Shown: positions 17,378 to 27,015, counted from the stretch's first letter. The stretch is DNA of 64,000 bases from Salinicola sp. (GCA_002695065.1 NZNW01000128.1:1-64000), one strand, 5' to 3'. Program-made: numbers and translations. Notes: a model not told the origin generated them from the sequence alone.

Positions 17378-18712
17378 ATGGCTACCATATCTTCACTGGG
17401 GATCGGTTCCGGGCTCGACTTGAGCGGGTTGCTCGACGACCTGAAGGACGCGGAGAACGAGAAGCTCACGCCGATCGTCACCCAGCAGAAAAGCTACCAA
17501 ACCAAACTGTCGGCTTTCGGAACGCTCGAGAGTTCGCTCACGGCGTTGCGCGAAGCCGTCGGCAAGTTGAGCGATCCGACCACCTTCACCGCGGTCACCA
17601 GCTCGATGACCGGCGATGGCGTGACCGCCAATATTACCGGTGATGCCGTCTCGGGTCGTTACCAGGTCAAGGTCTCGCAACTGGCGCAGGCCCAATCCCT
17701 GGCATCGGGCGGCTTGAGCACCGACAAGATCGAAGCTCTGGGCAAGTCCGGTACGCTGGGGATCCGTGTCGGTGGGGAAGAGGCGGTGGATATCGCCATC
17801 GACAGCGACGATTCGCTGGAAGACATCCGGGACGCCATCAACAAGGCGGATACCGGGGCGACGGCGTCGATCGTCTTCAACGGCTCCCAGTACCAGTTGA
17901 CGCTCACGTCCAAGGAGACGGGGACCCAGTCAGCGATCCAGGTGACCGACGACGACAATCTCTTCGGATTCAGCGAGACGGTTCCGGCGCAGGACGCGCA
18001 ACTGGAAGTCAACGGTATCTCGATCACCAGCCAATCCAACAGCGTCGAAGGGGCGCTCGAGGGTGTCACGTTCGAGCTGACGTCGACCACGGAGAGCGCC
18101 CAGACGCTCAGCGTGTCCAAGGACACGGAGTCGATGACCAAGGCGGTCCAGGCCTTCGTCGACGCCTACAACAGCTTCCAGGGCACCGCCGACGCTCTCA
18201 CCTCCTACGACTCGGAATCCGACACGGCTGGCGTGCTGCTTGGCAATTCGACCATGCGCGGCATCGAGTCCCGGTTGCGTGGCGTTCTCAGCTACAACGG
18301 TGGTGAGGGCGAGTTCTCCATGCTGTCGGATCTCGGTATCGAGCGGCAGTTGGACGGCACGCTGAAAGTCGACGACGACAAGCTCGCCGATGCCATGTCG
18401 AACAACAGCGAGGCGGTCAGCCAGTTCTTCGCCGGTGTCGATGGCGAGGGCGGCCTTGGTGCCAGTATCGAAGACACCATGGGGACGATTCTGGATGACG
18501 ATGGCCTGCTGAAGATCGCCACCGATGGGATCGATACCTCGCTCGAGCGCTTGAGCGACCGGTACACGCGGATGCAGGAGTCCATCGACGCCACGGTCGC
18601 TCGCTATCGAACCCAGTTCGCCAGCCTCGATTCGCTGGTGTCGCAGATGAATTCCACCAGCGACTACCTGACCCAGCAGTTTGATGCCCTGAACTCGCAG
18701 CTCAACCAGTAA
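17378..18712 (+). CDS. fliD: Flagellar filament cap protein FliD (HAP2)
   Basis: Pentameric cap that promotes flagellin polymerisation at the filament tip, exported by the flagellar type III system. 444 aa, close to the usual size. The N-terminus ISSLGIGSGLDLSGLLDDL is the canonical FliD start, and the C-terminus has the heptad-rich coiled-coil (YTRMQESIDATVARYRTQFASLDSLVSQMNS) ending in a short polar tail. Cysteine is absent, as common for exported axial proteins. First gene of fliD-fliS-fliT-(fliK-like)-(flhB-tail). Confidence 0.96.
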   Translation: MATISSLGIGSGLDLSGLLDDLKDAENEKLTPIVTQQKSYQTKLSAFGTLESSLTALREAVGKLSDPTTFTAVTSSMTGDGVTANITGDAVSGRYQVKVSQLAQAQSLASGGLSTDKIEALGKSGTLGIRVGGEEAVDIAIDSDDSLEDIRDAINKADTGATASIVFNGSQYQLTLTSKETGTQSAIQVTDDDNLFGFSETVPAQDAQLEVNGISITSQSNSVEGALEGVTFELTSTTESAQTLSVSKDTESMTKAVQAFVDAYNSFQGTADALTSYDSESDTAGVLLGNSTMRGIESRLRGVLSYNGGEGEFSMLSDLGIERQLDGTLKVDDDKLADAMSNNSEAVSQFFAGVDGEGGLGASIEDTMGTILDDDGLLKIATDGIDTSLERLSDRYTRMQESIDATVARYRTQFASLDSLVSQMNSTSDYLTQQFDALNSQLNQ

Positions 18713-18724
18713 TAGGTCACAACG

Positions 18725-19141
18725 ATGATGAATTCCCGACAGGGTGCCGGCGCTTACGCCAGGGTCGGCGTCGAATCGGCGGTGATGTCCGCAGACCCCC
18801 ATCAACTGATCGTCATGCTCTTCGACGGGGCGCAGGCAGCCATCGGTAGCGCTCGCCTGCACATGCAGGATGGCAACCGTTCGGCCAAGGGGCTGGCCAT
18901 CTCCAAGGCGATCGATATCGTCAACAACGGTCTGGCGGCCGCCCTGGATCACGAGCGCGGGGGCGGAACCGCCGGGGACCTCGCCCAGTTGTACGACTAT
19001 GTCGCACGGCTGCTGGTGCAGGCCAACTTGCGTGATGACGTGACCCAGCTGGACCTGGCGGCGTCGCTGCTCGACAATATCGGCTCCGGTTGGCGCGAGC
19101 TCCGGCATTCGCCCGCCGCATCGTCCTTGGCAGGAGTGTGA
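18725..19141 (+). CDS. fliS: Flagellin export chaperone FliS
   Basis: Cytosolic chaperone that binds the flagellin C-terminus and prevents premature polymerisation. 138 aa, typical. The family N-terminal YARVGVESAVMSADPHQLIVMLFDGA is clear, as is the helical IDIVNNGLAAALDHERGG. It lies 12 bases after fliD; fliT starts five bases after its stop. Confidence 0.95.
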   Translation: MMNSRQGAGAYARVGVESAVMSADPHQLIVMLFDGAQAAIGSARLHMQDGNRSAKGLAISKAIDIVNNGLAAALDHERGGGTAGDLAQLYDYVARLLVQANLRDDVTQLDLAASLLDNIGSGWRELRHSPAASSLAGV

Positions 19142-19145
19142 TCGA

Positions 19146-19526
19146 ATGACGCCAGCCGTGTCGGTCGTCGATCAGTATCGCCAGTTGCTCGAAACGTCCA
19201 GCCGGATGCTCGGTCTGGCGCGGGAGCAGAACTGGGAGGCGCTGGTACAGTGTGAAGCCGGCTACCTGGTGTCGCTCGAGCGCCTGCGCGCTGCAGACAG
19301 TGAAGGGCCTTCGAGCGAGGCGGAGCGCGAGGAAAAGCGGGCCTTGCTCGCGCGAATCCTGGAGCAGGATGCCGAAACCCGGCGCGCCCTGGAAGCCAGG
19401 CGCGATGAGCTTAGCCATCTCATCGGCAGTTCCCGACGGCAGAAGGCTTTGGGTGAGGTCTATCAGGCCGGACGGGGAAGCATCGCATCCCGGCTGCGCT
19501 CGGTACCGCCAGACGAGCGGCCGTGA
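19146..19526 (+). CDS. fliT: FliT-like flagellar export chaperone
   Basis: 126 aa. FliT binds FliD as an export chaperone and, in enterobacteria, binds FlhDC and inhibits it. Similarity is limited to the helical pattern (YRQLLETSSRMLGLAREQNWEALVQCEAGYL) and the position after fliS, which is the standard place for fliT. The stop overlaps the GTG start of the next gene. Confidence 0.8.
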   Translation: MTPAVSVVDQYRQLLETSSRMLGLAREQNWEALVQCEAGYLVSLERLRAADSEGPSSEAEREEKRALLARILEQDAETRRALEARRDELSHLIGSSRRQKALGEVYQAGRGSIASRLRSVPPDERP

Positions 19527-20713
19527 GCGGTATCACGCCGATACTCGACACCCTGCTGCATCAAGTCCTGGGCAGGCGCGTCGACACGCCGGTCATCAAG
19601 GACCAGCCTTTGCCGGTTTCGGCGGCCACTTCGTCGGATGCCATTCAACCGGCGCGCAGCGATTCGAGGTTGCACCAGCAGACGGGTGCAAGGGAGAACG
19701 TGCCGCTCCAGGGCAATGCCACCGGAAACGCTCCCGTCTCGCCCGCAGCGAGCGGCAGAATCGATGCATCATCGACACAACTGCACTTGAGCCATGCCGC
19801 CACCGAGATCGGGGATATCCTGGCGCGGTTTCCCGCGACCCAGACCCCATCGATCAGGCCGCTCCTCTCGCTACTGCTCCAGCCAGGCGATAGTCCGCAT
19901 GCGTTGGCGGCGGCTCTTTCGCAGAGCGTCAGGGAGAGCGGGGTCTTCTATGAGTCACACCTGTTGCGCTGGATGTCCGGCCAGTATCCTCGTGCCGCGC
20001 TGATGCGGGAGCCCCAGGCCTGGCTGAGCCTGACGTTTCGTCCTGTTCTCAACGCCTCGTCGTTCTCCATGGGAAGCTTCCACGACCGGAGCCTGGTTCC
20101 TCAGGGGCCAGGTCGGAGTGTCCCATCCCGTGCGTCGATGGCACCGAACGCCGGTGTCGCGGCAGCTGCCGATACGGTGGCCGGTCGGACGAGTACCGAG
20201 CGGCTTCCCACTTCCATGCATGAGGTGGCGAGGCTGACGGGAACCCGTGCTGAAGAGCCTGGCCCATCGTCGATGACCCGGGCCCATCAGTTATCTCAGG
20301 CGCCTTCCGACACGCTGCAATCGCTGGTTCGACAGCAATTGGAGGTGATCGCGGCGCCCAACCTCCGTTGGGATGGTCAGCTCTGGCCGGGTGTCCCCAT
20401 GACGATGGTCCTGAGCGAAATGCCGCACAATGACGCTCGAGACGATAGCCCCGAGGAGTCGCCGAACCGCCGGGAGCGGGAGGAGGGGGATGGCGGCGCC
20501 AGTGACTGGCGTGCCGAAGTTCAGGTCCACCTACCCACTCTGGGGATCATCGACATCGTTTTCCGCACGCGCCGCGATGCCGCTCTGCACGTCGAGATCA
20601 AGCCTATCGAGGCGTCGGCTCGGGACTCCATCCAGGTCGGGCTTTCGTCATTTCGCGAGCGATTGTCATCGTTGGGAATAGAGGTGGATCTGGCATTGGG
20701 AAGCAGGGGATGA
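19523..20713 (+). CDS. FliK-like flagellar hook-length control protein
   Basis: 396 aa. A long, low-conservation, Ser/Pro/Arg-rich N-terminal region is followed by a C-terminal domain (about residues 320-396) resembling the FliK C-terminal fold that contacts FlhB: WRAEVQVHLPTLGIIDIVFRTRRDAALHVEIKPIEASARDSIQVGLSSFRERLSSLGIEVDLALG (shown here only for its alternating strand pattern). It starts with GTG inside the fliT stop (GTGA) and its stop overlaps the next start (ATGA). The coupling to the FlhB-tail protein suggests the two work together in substrate-specificity switching. A canonical fliK may exist elsewhere; this could be a second, divergent copy. Confidence 0.7.
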   Translation: MSGITPILDTLLHQVLGRRVDTPVIKDQPLPVSAATSSDAIQPARSDSRLHQQTGARENVPLQGNATGNAPVSPAASGRIDASSTQLHLSHAATEIGDILARFPATQTPSIRPLLSLLLQPGDSPHALAAALSQSVRESGVFYESHLLRWMSGQYPRAALMREPQAWLSLTFRPVLNASSFSMGSFHDRSLVPQGPGRSVPSRASMAPNAGVAAAADTVAGRTSTERLPTSMHEVARLTGTRAEEPGPSSMTRAHQLSQAPSDTLQSLVRQQLEVIAAPNLRWDGQLWPGVPMTMVLSEMPHNDARDDSPEESPNRREREEGDGGASDWRAEVQVHLPTLGIIDIVFRTRRDAALHVEIKPIEASARDSIQVGLSSFRERLSSLGIEVDLALGSRG

Positions 20714-20997
20714 GCGATAACGAGGTAGGCGACGTCCGGCGCCGTGCGGTGGCCCTGGCGTACAGCGGCGAGCATGCGGATGCACCCCGTGTCGTTGCCA
20801 AGGGCTACGGGAATGTTGCGGAGCGTGTCATCGAACTTGCCAACCAGGAAGGGATATTCGTCCACGATTCGCCGGAGTTGGTCGCGCTGTTGATGCAGGT
20901 CGATCTGGATGCACGCATCCCGGAGTCCCTCTATCAGGTCATCGCGGAGTTGTTGGTGTGGATCGGACAGATCGATCGTTCACTCGAAAAGGGGTAG
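20710..20997 (+). CDS. FlhB C-terminal-domain-like protein (FhlB/EscU-type small protein)
   Basis: 95 aa, corresponding to only the cytoplasmic C-terminal part of FlhB. RRRAVALAY here aligns with HYAVALSY just after NPTH in the full FlhB of this window, DAPRVVAKG with SAPVVIAKG, VIELANQEGI with IRELGDENRV, and the tail IPESLYQVIAELLVWI with IPGDLYTAVAEVLAWA. The NPTH autocleavage motif itself is missing, so it resembles the already-cleaved FlhB fragment. It is translationally coupled to the FliK-like gene (ATGA overlap). Probable role: modulating or backing up the export switch; not demonstrable from sequence. Confidence 0.85.
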   Translation: MSDNEVGDVRRRAVALAYSGEHADAPRVVAKGYGNVAERVIELANQEGIFVHDSPELVALLMQVDLDARIPESLYQVIAELLVWIGQIDRSLEKG

Positions 20998-21326
20998 GAA
21001 ACTAACGTTTATTCGTTGTCCTTATGTTCAACGATATGCCCTTTTGCGGTTACACCGGACTGCGTTCCAGATAAATTTCACGCCACGCCATCGAGTCCGG
21101 GCCATCAGATATTGATAACTAGATCAATTATTTAAAAGCGTCGCCCCGCCGCGACACGTAGACGGAGGGTTACTCATCTATATATTTGGTAACAAAACTT
21201 GCCTTTTTTCATCAAAAAGTCGCAAACTAGGTCCATCATAAAGAGCTGATGTAGAACACCAGCAGCAGAGCAGTTGGAGCATCTGATCAACAGATGCCGA
21301 TAAAACCATACGCAGGGAACCTAGCG
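20998..21326 (+). promoter_or_regulatory. AT-rich regulatory region upstream of flhDC
   Basis: This 329-base gap contains no convincing gene. It is distinctly AT-rich compared with its surroundings and holds two inverted repeats with six-base spacers: TTGAT-N6-ATCAA (21112-21127) and GTCGC-N6-GCGAC (21140-21155). No sigma70 promoter fits well; TTGCCT at 21199 has only a poor -10 partner. The flhDC promoter is the point where motility is usually integrated with other signals, so regulator binding here is likely but unproven. Confidence 0.5.
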
Positions 21327-21659
21327 ATGCACTCCAATAGTCTTCTCGACGACATTCAGGACCTTAACCTCTCCTACCTCCTCCTGGTTCAGCGTCTGCT
21401 GAACGAAGATCGGGAGTCGGCGATGTTTCGGCTCGATCTCAATGCCGACATGGCCGACACCATTGCGCGCTTGTCGATCAAGCAGTTGACGCAGCTGTCT
21501 CGCACCAACCAATTGCTGTGCAATTTGCGTTTCACCGACGCCAGCAAGTTGAATCTGCTGATACACAACCCGAGGGCTCAGGGGCTCGAGCAGACCCACG
21601 CCTCGCTGCTGATGGCCGGCGCGGGTCGCGCTCGGCCTGCCGTGCAGCAGGGGAGCTGA
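21327..21659 (+). CDS. flhD: Flagellar master regulator subunit FlhD
   Basis: With FlhC forms the FlhD4C2 activator of class 2 flagellar promoters. 110 aa, typical. The core DIQDLNLSYLLLVQRLLNEDRESAMFRL and LTQLSRTNQLLCNLRF are strongly FlhD-like. The ATG at 21327 follows AGGGAA; the open frame 11 codons upstream is rejected because family proteins begin near this ATG. flhC starts three bases after the stop. Confidence 0.95.
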   Translation: MHSNSLLDDIQDLNLSYLLLVQRLLNEDRESAMFRLDLNADMADTIARLSIKQLTQLSRTNQLLCNLRFTDASKLNLLIHNPRAQGLEQTHASLLMAGAGRARPAVQQGS

Positions 21660-21662
21660 GTC

Positions 21663-22253
21663 ATGGCGGATAAAAGTCTCGTCGCGGAAATGCTTCAGGT
21701 GCAGCTGGCAATCGAGCTGATCGAGCTGGGTGCGCGTCTGCAGGTGCTGGAAACGGAAACGGACCTGAGCCGAGGCCGTCTGATCAAGCTCTACAAGGAG
21801 GTCAAGGGAATGTCGCCGCCGAAAGGCATGCTACCGTTTTCGGCCGACTGGTTCATCACCTGGCTTCCGAACATTCATTCCTCGCTCTTCTACAATATCT
21901 ATCGTCGTCTCAATGACGAATTGGGGTGCGGGCGGATGACCGCCTTCGTCAAGGCTTACCGTCTCTACCTCGAGCAAGTGGCTCTGGACGGGGTAGAAGC
22001 GACGCTGGGGCTGACGCGTGCCTGGACGCTGGTCCGGTTTTTCGAAAGCGATCTCCTGCAGCTTTCCCGGTGTAAAGGTTGCCAGGGCGATTTCGTGGCA
22101 CACGCCCACAGCCCCGCCCACGATTACGTCTGCGGCATCTGCCAGCCGCCGTCTCGCGCGGGGAAGACGCGCAAGGCCAAGCGGGTGACCAAGCCGTTGG
22201 AGCACACCTTCGCTCCCGTCGATATGCCGTTGGCGAAACACCTGGCCGTCTAG
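21663..22253 (+). CDS. flhC: Flagellar master regulator subunit FlhC
   Basis: DNA-binding subunit of FlhD4C2. 196 aa. The zinc-binding cysteines are at 137, 140, 157 and 160 (CKGC and CGIC), the same positions as in E. coli FlhC, and the ADWFITWLPNIHSSLFYNIY segment is conserved. It is followed by a strong terminator (22271-22297), so flhDC forms its own unit separate from motAB. Confidence 0.97.
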   Translation: MADKSLVAEMLQVQLAIELIELGARLQVLETETDLSRGRLIKLYKEVKGMSPPKGMLPFSADWFITWLPNIHSSLFYNIYRRLNDELGCGRMTAFVKAYRLYLEQVALDGVEATLGLTRAWTLVRFFESDLLQLSRCKGCQGDFVAHAHSPAHDYVCGICQPPSRAGKTRKAKRVTKPLEHTFAPVDMPLAKHLAV

Positions 22254-22270
22254 CTGCAACGCCTTCACGA

Positions 22271-22297
22271 AGCGGGCCCCATGGGGCCCGCTTTTTC
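22271..22297 (+). terminator. Rho-independent terminator after flhC
   Basis: Ten-bp perfect stem AGCGGGCCCC/GGGGCCCGCT with a two-base AT centre (probably opened to a tetraloop), followed by a TTTT tract. It lies 17 bases past the flhC stop. Confidence 0.85.
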
Positions 22298-22372
22298 ATG
22301 CCTGGTGTAAAGTGACCGCGAACCATTCGCTGTGCGCTGTCTACGAATTACGCTTTTCTGATATTTCTACCC

Positions 22373-22400
22373 TCAAGCCCATCGGGTCCGCTGCCGATAC
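22373..22400 (+). promoter_or_regulatory. Candidate sigma28 promoter of motA
   Basis: A good -10 element GCCGATAC (22393-22400) lies 42 bases before motA, with a weak -35 (TCAAGCCC at 22373, one base longer spacing than consensus). Position between the flhC terminator and motA supports it. Confidence 0.5.
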
Positions 22401-22441
22401 AGTCATCAGGTTCGCCATGTACTGTATACGGGAGTATTTCC

Positions 22442-23329
22442 GTGCTGATCTTATTCGGCTACATCATCGTTTTGGGTAGCGTGTTCGGTGGCTACGTCGC
22501 GATCGGCGGACACCTCGGCGCTCTCGTCCAGCCCGCCGAGTTCGTCATGATCATTGGGGCCGCACTCGGCGCCTTCGTGTGCGCCAACAACGGCAAGGCG
22601 ATCAAGGCGACTCTGCGCTCGTTCTCGAAGCTCAAGCGCACCAAGCGTTACAACAAGATGATGTACATGGAGCTGATGGCGCTCCAGTACCGACTCCTGA
22701 CCAAGGCGCGCCGGGACGGCATGCTGGCGATCGAGCGCGATATCGACTCGCCGCAGGATAGCGCCATCTTCGCGGACTACCCGAAAATCCTCTCGGATCC
22801 GATGATCATGGCATTCCTGACCGATTACCTGCGTTTGATGGTGAGCGGCAACATGGACCCGTTCGAGATCGATGCGTTGATGGAGCACGAGATCGAGACG
22901 TTCCAGCATGAAGCGGAAATGCCCGCGCATTCGCTATCGGCCGTCGGCGACGGGCTGCCGGCCTTCGGGATCGTGGCGGCCGTCATGGGGGTGGTACACG
23001 CCCTGGGGTCGGCGGACCAGGGGGCCGGGGTGATGGGGCAGATGATCGCGCAGGCGCTGGTCGGAACCTTCGCCGGTATCCTGCTGGCGTACGGCTTCGT
23101 CACGCCCGTGGCGCACCACATCAACCTCCAGGTCGGCGAAGCGACCAAGATGTTGCAGTGTATCCGCGTCACGCTGATGGCAAGCCTCAATGGCCTGGCA
23201 CCGCAGCTGGCCGTGGAATTCGGCCGGAAGGCGCTGTTCACCGCGGTCAGACCTTCCTTCAGTGAGCTCGAGGAGCACGTTCGCTCCAGCGGTCAGACAC
23301 TGCGCAGTACGGGGACGGATGGCTCATGA
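22442..23329 (+). CDS. motA: Flagellar motor stator subunit MotA
   Basis: Proton-channel stator subunit in the inner membrane. 295 aa with four predicted transmembrane helices: LILFGYIIVLGSVFGGYVA and FVMIIGAALGAFVC at the N-terminus, and PAFGIVAAVMGVVHAL and FAGILLAYGFVTPVAHHI after the large cytoplasmic loop. It starts with GTG, preceded by GGGAG. motB overlaps its stop (ATGA). Confidence 0.96.
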   Translation: MLILFGYIIVLGSVFGGYVAIGGHLGALVQPAEFVMIIGAALGAFVCANNGKAIKATLRSFSKLKRTKRYNKMMYMELMALQYRLLTKARRDGMLAIERDIDSPQDSAIFADYPKILSDPMIMAFLTDYLRLMVSGNMDPFEIDALMEHEIETFQHEAEMPAHSLSAVGDGLPAFGIVAAVMGVVHALGSADQGAGVMGQMIAQALVGTFAGILLAYGFVTPVAHHINLQVGEATKMLQCIRVTLMASLNGLAPQLAVEFGRKALFTAVRPSFSELEEHVRSSGQTLRSTGTDGS

Positions 23330-24240
23330 GCGGTAGCGGTGAGCGGCGCCCGCTGGTCATCAAGCGCAAGCGGGTCCAGGCGGCAGCGCACCACGGTGGA
23401 TCCTGGAAGATTGCCTATGCCGATTTCATGACGGCGTTGATGGCCCTGTTCCTGGTGCTCTGGATTCTCTCCACGGCCAGCCCGAGCCAGCTTGAGCACA
23501 TTGCCGAGTACTTCCGCACGCCTCTCGCCGTGGCACTGACCGGTGGCGACAAGACCACGGCCAGTACCAGCGCCATCCCCGGCGGCGGTGACAACCCGAC
23601 CAAGACTGACGGTGAAGTGCGGCGGATGAACGTGCGTGAACAGACGCGCTCGAGCGACGAGCAGCGCAATCTCCGCTATCTGCGCGATCGTCTCCAGAGC
23701 GTGATCCAGAGCGATCCGCAGCTCAAGGAGCTGCGGTCACAATTGCGCATGGACTTCTCGCCAGAGGGGCTGCGGGTCCAGATCGTGGATAGCGACAAAC
23801 GACCGATGTTCGAGCTTGGCAGCGACCGGCTGGAACCCTACATGCAGAAGATTCTGAGCCGTATCGCGCCAGTGCTCAACGAGATGCCCAACCCTATCAG
23901 CATCAGTGGTCACACCGACGATCTTCCCTATGCCGGTGGCGAAAAGGGGTACAGCAACTGGGAACTCTCCGCCGATCGCGCCAATGCCTCCAGAAGAGAG
24001 CTGATCGCGGCAGGTCTCTCTCCCGACAAGCTGCTGAGGGTCGCAGGCATGGGATCTCGCATCACGTTGCCCAACACGCTCCCCAGCGACGACGTCAATC
24101 GCCGTATCAGCATAGTGGTACTGGACAATCGCGCGGCCCAGGCCATCGAGCAGCAGGAGCGAGCGCCTTTTCCTGAGGAGGCTCCGGCGCCGGTCGCCGG
24201 CGGCCCCGTCGCGGTGGGCGGGCAGGGTTCATCGACTTGA
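23326..24240 (+). CDS. motB: Flagellar motor stator subunit MotB
   Basis: Stator subunit that carries the proton-binding aspartate and anchors to peptidoglycan. 304 aa. Asp33 in AYADFMTALMALFLVLW begins the single membrane helix and the OmpA-like peptidoglycan-binding domain follows (SISGHTDDLPY ... NWELSADRANASRREL). The sequence suggests the H+-type MotB of enterobacteria rather than Na+-type PomB, but coupling ion cannot be proved by sight. cheA begins 48 bases later. Confidence 0.96.
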   Translation: MSGSGERRPLVIKRKRVQAAAHHGGSWKIAYADFMTALMALFLVLWILSTASPSQLEHIAEYFRTPLAVALTGGDKTTASTSAIPGGGDNPTKTDGEVRRMNVREQTRSSDEQRNLRYLRDRLQSVIQSDPQLKELRSQLRMDFSPEGLRVQIVDSDKRPMFELGSDRLEPYMQKILSRIAPVLNEMPNPISISGHTDDLPYAGGEKGYSNWELSADRANASRRELIAAGLSPDKLLRVAGMGSRITLPNTLPSDDVNRRISIVVLDNRAAQAIEQQERAPFPEEAPAPVAGGPVAVGGQGSST

Positions 24241-24288
24241 TGCAGACGCGTTCACGCCCTCTATGTAGGGCTTCTATGGCAGGGGCTC

Positions 24289-26418
24289 ATGGACATTTCT
24301 GATTTTTACGACACGTTCTTTGAAGAAGCCGAAGAGCTGCTGGCGGATATGGAACGCCTGCTGCTGGATCTCGATGTCGACGATCCGGACGGCGAAGATC
24401 TCAACGCGATCTTCCGCGCCGCCCACTCCATCAAGGGAGGGGCGGGTACCTTCGGCTTTACCGTCCTGCAGGAGACGACCCACCTGCTGGAGAATCTGCT
24501 GGATCATACCCGGCGTGGCGAACTCAAACTGCGGCGCGATATCGTCGACACGTTTCTGGAAACCAAAGATATGTTGCATGACCAACTGGACGCCTATCGC
24601 AATGGTGGCGAGCCCGATGCGGAGGCGTTCGAGCGCATCTCCCGCGTATTGCAGCAGATGGCGCTCGATGAGTTGGGGCAGGGCGAGGCGGTAAAGACGA
24701 CGACCAAACCGGAGCCGGCACCTGCGCCGGAGACCGGCGATTCGGCCCAGGCCGGGGCCGGGGCCGGGGCCGAGCGTGACGAGGAGGGGGCGTCCGCCCC
24801 GCGGCGGTTGGCGATCACGCTGACCGGCGTCAGCGACAAGGATCGGGAACTGCTGGTCGAGGAACTACAGCACTTCGGGACGATCAATTCGCAGTCCGGT
24901 GATGTCGCCCGGTATCGGGTTCTGCTCGATAGCAGCGAATCCCAGGACGATATCGAGGCCGTTCTCTGTTTCATCATCGAGCCGGAGCAGTTGTCGATCG
25001 AGGTGGAAGCCACGGCGGCGGGCGACGGCCCCGCTGCGCCTCCCGCGGTGCCGACGATTCCCGCGGTGACTGCGGTGGAAGAAAAGGCTTCCCTGGCGGT
25101 CGAGGCCTCCCCCGAGGCGAACAAGGATGGACCGAAGAGTGGCGCCGCGTCGCCGCGCTCATCCGGCAAGTCCAGCGGAAAAAATGCCAAGGGTAGCGAA
25201 TCCAGCACCATTCGAGTGCCGGTCGACAAGGTGGACCAGATCATCAATCTGGTCGGCGAGCTGATCATCACCCAGTCGATGCTGGAGCAGACGGCCAGCG
25301 ACCTGGATATCGTGTCCCACGGGCCGCTGGTCAATGGCATGAATCTCCTGCAGCGCAACGCCCGCGATCTGCAGGAGTCGGTGATGTCGATTCGCATGAT
25401 GCCCATGGATTACGTCTTCAGCCGGTTTCCTCGCCTCGTGCGAGACCTCGCGGCCAAGCTGGGCAAGGATGTCGAACTGGTGACCGAGGGCAAGTCCACC
25501 GAACTCGACAAGAGCCTGATCGAACGCATCATCGACCCCTTGACCCACCTGGTGAGGAACAGCCTGGACCACGGCCTGGAGTCTCCGGACAAGCGTGAAG
25601 CGACCGGCAAGTCGCCGACCGGGCGCCTGACCCTGTCGGCCCAGCATCAGGGTGGCAACATCCTGATCGAGGTGATCGACGATGGTGCAGGTCTCAACCG
25701 CGAGAGAATCCTGGCCAAGGCGAGGTCCAACGGGCTTGCCGTTACCGATTCCATGAGCGACGACGATGTCTGGCAACTGATCTTCGCGCCGGGTTTCTCC
25801 ACCGCCGAGCAGGTCAGCGACGTCTCCGGTCGGGGTGTCGGCATGGATGTCGTCAAGCGCAATATCCAGGAGATGGGCGGACACGTCGAGATCCTGAGCA
25901 AGCCCGGCCAGGGAACGACGACCCGGATCGTATTGCCGCTGACGCTCGCGATTCTGGACGGCATGTCCATTCGATGCGGTAGCGAGACGTTCCTGTTGCC
26001 GTTGAACGCCGTGCTTGAATCCCTGCAGCCGCAATCCGATGACATCTATTCGATGGCGGGCGACGACCAACTGCTCAAGGTACGCGACGAGTATCTTCCC
26101 ATCATCGCCTTGCATCACGCCTTGGACGTGACCGACGCCAAGACCGAGTTGACCGAGGCCATCGCGGTCATCGTACAGGGCGAGGGGCGTCGCTATGCCC
26201 TGCTGGTGGACGACCTGGTCGGCCAGCAACAGGTCGTGGTCAAGAATCTGGAAACCAACTATCGCAAAGTGCCGGGCATCTCCGCCGCCACCATCCTAGG
26301 TGATGGCAGCGTGGCTCTGATTCTCGATATTGCCGATCTACATCGTCTCGATCGACGCAAGTCGCAGCAGCGTCACGAGGCGAAACACCAACACCTGCAA
26401 GAGGTATCGCTAGCATGA
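24289..26418 (+). CDS. cheA: Chemotaxis histidine kinase CheA
   Basis: Receptor-coupled kinase that phosphorylates CheY and CheB. 709 aa with domains in order: HPt with phospho-His46 ([10 protein letters not shown]), P2-like CheY/CheB-binding region about 160-245, an Ala/Pro/Glu/Lys linker, dimerisation helices from about 305, the HATPase domain ([13 protein letters not shown]-box, DDGAGLN and [10 protein letters not shown]-boxes), and a CheW-like C-terminal domain. Its stop overlaps cheW (ATGA). It likely shares the motAB transcript. Confidence 0.98.
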   Translation: MDISDFYDTFFEEAEELLADMERLLLDLDVDDPDGEDLNAIFRAAHSIKGGAGTFGFTVLQETTHLLENLLDHTRRGELKLRRDIVDTFLETKDMLHDQLDAYRNGGEPDAEAFERISRVLQQMALDELGQGEAVKTTTKPEPAPAPETGDSAQAGAGAGAERDEEGASAPRRLAITLTGVSDKDRELLVEELQHFGTINSQSGDVARYRVLLDSSESQDDIEAVLCFIIEPEQLSIEVEATAAGDGPAAPPAVPTIPAVTAVEEKASLAVEASPEANKDGPKSGAASPRSSGKSSGKNAKGSESSTIRVPVDKVDQIINLVGELIITQSMLEQTASDLDIVSHGPLVNGMNLLQRNARDLQESVMSIRMMPMDYVFSRFPRLVRDLAAKLGKDVELVTEGKSTELDKSLIERIIDPLTHLVRNSLDHGLESPDKREATGKSPTGRLTLSAQHQGGNILIEVIDDGAGLNRERILAKARSNGLAVTDSMSDDDVWQLIFAPGFSTAEQVSDVSGRGVGMDVVKRNIQEMGGHVEILSKPGQGTTTRIVLPLTLAILDGMSIRCGSETFLLPLNAVLESLQPQSDDIYSMAGDDQLLKVRDEYLPIIALHHALDVTDAKTELTEAIAVIVQGEGRRYALLVDDLVGQQQVVVKNLETNYRKVPGISAATILGDGSVALILDIADLHRLDRRKSQQRHEAKHQHLQEVSLA

Positions 26419-26915
26419 GCGCACAAGCGAACACGAACGCTCCCGCCACTGACGCGGCGAGCAGTGAATATCTGGTCTTCTCCCTGGGCGACGAGGAGTA
26501 CGCCGTCGATATCCTCAAGGTGCAGGAAATCCGCGGTTACGAAAACGTCACCCGCATTGCCAACGTGCCCGATTTCATCAAGGGCGTCACCAACCTTCGC
26601 GGGGTCATCGTCCCGATCATCGATCTGCGGCTGAAGTTCCACCTCGACAAGATCGAGTATGGCGGACAGACGGTTGTGATCGTGGTCAACGTCGATGATC
26701 GCATCGTCGGTATCGTCGTCGATGGCGTCTCCGACGTGATGAGCCTGGCCCCGGACCAGATCAAGCCGGCGCCGGAGTTCGGTGTCACGCTCTCCTCGGA
26801 TTACCTGAGTGGTATCGGCAGCCTCGAGGATCGAATGCTGGTACTGGTCGATATCGAGAAGCTGCTGACCCATGAGGAGATGCAACTGGTGGAGCGGACG
26901 GCCGAAAGCGCCTGA
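26415..26915 (+). CDS. cheW: Chemotaxis coupling protein CheW
   Basis: Bridges chemoreceptors to CheA. 166 aa, typical. The SH3-like CheW fold is visible in [40 protein letters not shown] and [21 protein letters not shown]. Translationally coupled to cheA by the ATGA overlap. Confidence 0.97.
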   Translation: MSAQANTNAPATDAASSEYLVFSLGDEEYAVDILKVQEIRGYENVTRIANVPDFIKGVTNLRGVIVPIIDLRLKFHLDKIEYGGQTVVIVVNVDDRIVGIVVDGVSDVMSLAPDQIKPAPEFGVTLSSDYLSGIGSLEDRMLVLVDIEKLLTHEEMQLVERTAESA

Positions 26916-26944
26916 TCGTCGGGCACGGGAAGTCCCCGAAGACC

Positions 26945-26971
26945 GCAGCCTCGGCTGCGGTTTCTTTATGG
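26945..26971 (+). terminator. Hairpin terminator after cheW
   Basis: CCGCAGCC-TCG-GGCTGCGG type stem (26943-26961) followed by TTTCTTT, about 30 bases after the cheW stop. This would end the mot-che unit before the receptor gene, which has its own sigma28 promoter. Confidence 0.7.
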
Positions 26972-27015
26972 TCGGCAGGAATCGGTCCAATTTCGAGACT
27001 TTGGTCTAATAAAGA

